Positions 60,630 through 64,000 of a stretch of DNA of 64,000 nt are shown in pieces; position 1 is the stretch's first letter, and every line of letters starts with the position of its first letter. The notes beneath the pieces were generated by a model. That model saw only the letters and a list, made by a program, of their open reading frames with translations, did not search any database and had not been told where the DNA came from. The DNA comes from Streptomyces canus 299MFChir4.1 (GTDB lineage: Bacteria; Actinomycetota; Actinomycetes; Streptomycetales; Streptomycetaceae): the NCBI RefSeq assembly GCF_000383615.1, contig NZ_KB911588.1:248001-312000 (forward strand). The letters run 5' to 3'. The translations under genes and the position numbers were made by a program.

Positions 60630-62342
60630 TCAGCCCCTGACCTCGACCTCCGAGATGCCACCGCGGAACAGGTCGGCAGACCCGTCTTCCGGCAGTTCCG
60701 TGACGTGGATGAGAACGTACCGCGTACGAATCGGCTTCTTCAGTTCGATCTGAAGGCTCACCCCGGTGGTCGACAACTTGGTCAACCGCTGGGAGAAAGC
60801 ATTCAGGGATGCGGGAGCTGAGACATCAGCGTCCGCTGCGAGTACCTCGGCGGTCTGCCCGCTCCGGTACATGGAGATATCGAGACGGGACACGTTCCTC
60901 ACACTGCCGAGGTCCAAGATCAGGCCACTCCCTTCCTTGCGCTGCGGCAGGTTCCCGAAGTTGGCGAATCTCCGGTACTGCGGGGTGACCCACGCGGTAT
61001 CCGTATTGCCATCGATGGCGAGCTGGACCTCGTCCTCCTGTATGCCGGACCCGCTTGGTGCGAACTCCTGCACGCTGTCGATCGGGATGCGCTTCAAGGG
61101 CGTGGTGGGCTTGTTGCCGCCGTCCTCGTCCGTCGTCTGCGTCGGGTTCGTCTCGTCCGACTTCCCGCCCCGGTCCATCAGCGCGTCCGCGAGCTGCCAA
61201 CTGCCGAGACCCAGGGCGGCGATGAGGAGGGCGGAGACCGCCCACTTCAGGGCTCGGCCCGTACGGCTCTGCAACGGCGGTGGCGGGGCCGGTACGGGCG
61301 AGGTGACACCGGCGTGGGGCGCCGGGCGGCCGTATGTGCCCTGTTGGTACGTCGTGCGCTGGTAGTCCGGCGGGGCCGTGAACGCCGGCTCCGGCGGACG
61401 GATGCGGGGCATCTCACCGATCGCCTTGACCAGTTCCTCGGGTGTCGTGCACGCCGACTCGTGCCGTGAGGCCGTCGCACCGTCGTTGGCGAGCGCCCGC
61501 ATGGACAGCTCGGACAGCCCACGGTGGACACCCGCCCGCACCTGGTCGGGCGCGATGAGGCCGACATCCTTGGGCAGACCGGCCAGACCGTAGGCGTCGC
61601 TCTCGTACGGCCACCGCTGGGTGAGCGCCGCGTACAGGAGCGCGCCGATCGCCTCGGTGTCCGTACGCTGCGGAGACTCCGAACTGACGCCTCGTAGCGC
61701 GGCGTTCACGGCGAGGCCGCGGATGCGCCACTGCCCGCTCGACGTACGCAGGACCGCGTTCGGGTTCAACCGCAGGTGCGCGAGCCCCTCGCGGTGGGCC
61801 GTGGCCATGGCTGACGCCACCTGACTGACCATCTGGTAGGCGTCGTACACCTCCAGCGGGCCGGGAGCGAGGAGAGCGGTCAGCTCGGTCGCGTCGGGCA
61901 GCCATTCGTGGACGACGTAGACGAGGTCATTCTCCTCCACGGCGTCCAGGACCTGGACGAAGCGCGGGTCACCCAGCAGGGCGGAAGAACGGGCCGCGGC
62001 CAGGACGGAGCGCGCCCGCACATGGTCCGCGGGCAGGATGTGCACGCCGACGGCCCGACGGAGTTTTTCGTCGACGGCACGCCAACTGCTGAACCCGTCC
62101 AGACGGGTGACGCACTCCTCGAGACGGTAGCGTCTGGCCAGTTTGTGGCCGCTGTGCAACTCCGGCGGTGACGCTTTGCCAGGACTCTCGGTCCCGCCAC
62201 TCCCCTGTGCCTCGACGTCTTCCGTGTCCCGCTCCCGGTTCTTGGCCACGCCGTCGGCCGTGGACTGGTCCGCCTTGGCGGTCAGCGGTTTGTCACCGCT
62301 GTTGTCTGCCACGTCGACGGCAGCCGTGCTCCGTTCCGCCAC
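60630..62342 (-). CDS. MurJ-associated pseudokinase with external discoidin-like domain
   Basis: A 570-residue protein. A disordered start precedes a kinase-fold domain (about residues 75-320) that lacks catalytic residues: HLRLNPN replaces HRDxKPxN, RGLAVNA replaces the DFG region, and the ATP-contacting Lys strand reads AVGVHIL. A Pro-rich linker, one transmembrane helix (WAVSALLIAALGLGSWQLAD), and an external C-terminal beta domain (ILDLGSVRNVSRLDISMY) resembling F5/8-C type follow. In mycobacteria this unit is fused to MviN/MurJ and is bound by FhaA when phosphorylated. GTG at 62342 with GGGAGG upstream is preferred; ATG at 62363 is possible. Confidence 0.85.
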   Translation of the reverse strand: MAERSTAAVDVADNSGDKPLTAKADQSTADGVAKNRERDTEDVEAQGSGGTESPGKASPPELHSGHKLARRYRLEECVTRLDGFSSWRAVDEKLRRAVGVHILPADHVRARSVLAAARSSALLGDPRFVQVLDAVEENDLVYVVHEWLPDATELTALLAPGPLEVYDAYQMVSQVASAMATAHREGLAHLRLNPNAVLRTSSGQWRIRGLAVNAALRGVSSESPQRTDTEAIGALLYAALTQRWPYESDAYGLAGLPKDVGLIAPDQVRAGVHRGLSELSMRALANDGATASRHESACTTPEELVKAIGEMPRIRPPEPAFTAPPDYQRTTYQQGTYGRPAPHAGVTSPVPAPPPPLQSRTGRALKWAVSALLIAALGLGSWQLADALMDRGGKSDETNPTQTTDEDGGNKPTTPLKRIPIDSVQEFAPSGSGIQEDEVQLAIDGNTDTAWVTPQYRRFANFGNLPQRKEGSGLILDLGSVRNVSRLDISMYRSGQTAEVLAADADVSAPASLNAFSQRLTKLSTTGVSLQIELKKPIRTRYVLIHVTELPEDGSADLFRGGISEVEVRG

Positions 62343-62461
62343 CGTCGTTCCCTGCCTCCCCATTCGTTGCGCGCCGTGCGACGCAGAATCCAATTGTGCC
62401 CACAGTCCGACGCTATGCACGACACACAGTGGCGGACGATGGTTGTGCGCGTACCCCTGCT

Positions 62462-64000
62462 TCAGCGCCCCAGACGCCCCCGGACCATGCCGACCAGCGA
62501 GTTCAGTTCCTCGATCCGCATCTTGCGCGCGGCAATGAAGAAGATCCCGAGCAGAACCGCTCCACCCGCGATCAGAGAGGCGAACGAACCGACGACTCCC
62601 TGACCGAGCGAGTGACCGATGCCGTAACAGGCCGCTCCGCTGAGCAGCGCCGCCGGGACGGAGGCGATGCAGAGCCGGGCGTAGGTGCGCAGAACGCGGT
62701 TGCCGTCCAGGTCGCCGCCGAGGCGCTTGCGCAGCCGGTTCCAGGCGACGCCGACGCCGATCGCGTACGCGAGACCGTAGGAGGCGGCCATGCCCGCCAC
62801 AGCCCAGCGGGGCGGCAGCACCACGTAACACAGGGCCGAGGCGCCCGCGTTGACCGCCGCCACGATGACCGTGTTGTAGAAGGGGGTGCGGGTGTCCTCG
62901 TAGGCGTAGAAGGCGCGCAGGACGACGTACTGCACCGAGTAGGGGATCAGGCCGAGGGCGAAGGCCATCAGCATGAAGCCCATGTTCGTGGCCTCGCTGA
63001 TACCGGATGAGCCGAAGATCAGCGTGCACATCGGGATGCCGAGGGCGAGGAACCCGAAGGCGATCGGGACGATCGCGACGGCTGTGGTGCGCAGGCCCTG
63101 GGAGATGTCGTCACGGACTGCGCCGCCGTCCTCCTCGGCCGCCGAGCGGGCCAGACGCGGCAGCAGAGCCGCCATCAGGGAGACGGTGATGATGGCCTGC
63201 GGCAGACCCCAGATGAGTTGGGCATTGGCGTAGGCGGAGAAGCCGGTGCCGTCGACGGGAGAAGCCTTGCCGGACGCGGTGGACAACTGGGTGACCACCA
63301 GTGCGCCGGCCTGGTTGGCCAGGACGAACAGGACGGTCCACTTGGCGAGCGTCACGGCTTTGCCGAGGCCGTGGCCGCGCCAGTCGAAGCGCAGCCTCAT
63401 CCGGAAGCCGGTCTCGCGCAGGTACGGGATCATCGCCAGCGCCTGGACGACGAGACCGAGCAGGACGCCGATGCCGAGGAGGCGCTGCCCCTCCGGCGGG
63501 ATGTTCGAGACCTTCATGCCGGAGTCGGCCGCGGTGCCGTAGACCCACATGAAGGTGCCGAGCGTCACGATGATGACGATGTTGTTCAGGACCGGGGTCC
63601 ACATCATCGCGCCGAACTTCCCGCGCGCGTTGAGGATCTGCCCCATCACCACGTGGATGCCCATGAAGAAGATGGAGGGCAGGAAGTAGCGGACGAAGGT
63701 GATGCCCACCTCGTTGGCCGCCGGGTCGCTGGCCACCGAGTCGGACAGCAGACGGATCAGGAACGGGGCGCCGAGGACCGCGATCCCGGTGAGCACGCCC
63801 AGCGCCACCATCACCAGGGTCAGCAGCCGGTTGGCGTACGCCTCGCCGCCGTCCTCGTCCTCCTTCATGGCACGTACCAGCTGCGGTACGAACACGGAGT
63901 TGAGGCCGCCACCGACGGTCAGAATGTAGATCATCGTCGGGAGCTGGTAGGCGACCTGGAAGGTGTCACCGAGCAGACCGACACCCAGCGCCGACACGAT
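62462..64000 (-). CDS. murJ: Lipid II flippase MurJ/MviN (5' end outside window)
   Basis: At least 512 residues of a polytopic MOP-superfamily flippase that moves lipid II across the membrane. The frame is open to the window edge, and the N-terminal helix and disordered tail usual in Streptomyces are missing. Visible landmarks: FQVAYQLPTMIYILTVGGGL, the long chain of about 13 helices, RYFLPSIFFMG, and RAFYAYEDTRTPFYNT. It lies 119 bases upstream of the pseudokinase gene on the same strand, so they form one operon. Confidence 0.93.
   Translation of the reverse strand: MVSALGVGLLGDTFQVAYQLPTMIYILTVGGGLNSVFVPQLVRAMKEDEDGGEAYANRLLTLVMVALGVLTGIAVLGAPFLIRLLSDSVASDPAANEVGITFVRYFLPSIFFMGIHVVMGQILNARGKFGAMMWTPVLNNIVIIVTLGTFMWVYGTAADSGMKVSNIPPEGQRLLGIGVLLGLVVQALAMIPYLRETGFRMRLRFDWRGHGLGKAVTLAKWTVLFVLANQAGALVVTQLSTASGKASPVDGTGFSAYANAQLIWGLPQAIITVSLMAALLPRLARSAAEEDGGAVRDDISQGLRTTAVAIVPIAFGFLALGIPMCTLIFGSSGISEATNMGFMLMAFALGLIPYSVQYVVLRAFYAYEDTRTPFYNTVIVAAVNAGASALCYVVLPPRWAVAGMAASYGLAYAIGVGVAWNRLRKRLGGDLDGNRVLRTYARLCIASVPAALLSGAACYGIGHSLGQGVVGSFASLIAGGAVLLGIFFIAARKMRIEELNSLVGMVRGRLGR

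Overview
This is a high-GC actinobacterial chromosome segment, almost certainly Streptomyces, centred on the replication origin. The diagnostic order, read right to left on the minus strand, is dnaA - oriC - dnaN - gnd - recF - DUF721 gene - gyrB - gyrA - DUF3566 gene - tRNA-Ile. On the plus strand rpmH - rnpA - yidD - yidC - khpB/jag - rsmG - parA - parB - GNAT run the other way. A gnd gene between dnaN and recF, many GTG starts, four-base ATGA/GTGA overlaps, and clusters of TTGTCCACA-type DnaA boxes and GTTTCACGTGAAAC parS sites all fit that genus.

Left part (1-11.5 kb): the end of a phenylacetyl-CoA epoxidase operon (paaD, paaE), an acyl-CoA dehydrogenase behind a KstR-like palindrome, a rhodanese protein, a J-domain protein, a DUF2252 protein, and a two-component system divergent from an FtsX-type ABC exporter. 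A tRNA-Leu follows.

Cell-wall and division signalling block (12-25 kb): fhaA, fhaB, PP2C phosphatase, rodA, pbpA, pknB on the plus strand. Facing it on the minus strand are a DUF881 gene, three class E sortases, a small membrane protein and a trpG/pabA-type amidotransferase; crgA diverges from the DUF881 gene. This matches the M. tuberculosis fhaA-crgA synteny, except that pknA is absent and sortase genes are inserted.

Middle part (25-36 kb): rhomboid protease, cyclophilin, DUF5324 protein, GH26-like lipoprotein, tRNA-Ala, then an HTH regulator and an unusual tail-anchored Ser/Thr kinase with a very long disordered linker, a secreted membrane-anchored protein, a DLW-39 peptide and a DUF6344 exported peptide.

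Origin block (36-58 kb): gyrase, recF, sliding clamp, oriC with about 20 DnaA boxes, dnaA, ribosomal protein L34, RNase P protein, membrane insertion and ParAB segregation genes. parS sites are scattered through and beyond it. Thioredoxin and its reductase follow.

Right end (57.8-64 kb): sigM with its anti-sigma factor, an apparently inserted accessory stretch (an orphan ORF ending in a strong terminator and a frameshifted lipoprotein gene), then a pseudokinase and murJ, which runs off the window.

I did not find a clearly new multi-gene system. The best leads are the kinase/HTH locus with a terminator-like hairpin in its leader, the accessory insert beside sigM, DnaA-box clusters outside oriC, and intragenic parS sites that force the peptide VSRET into unrelated proteins. 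All domain calls are by reading; no database search was run.
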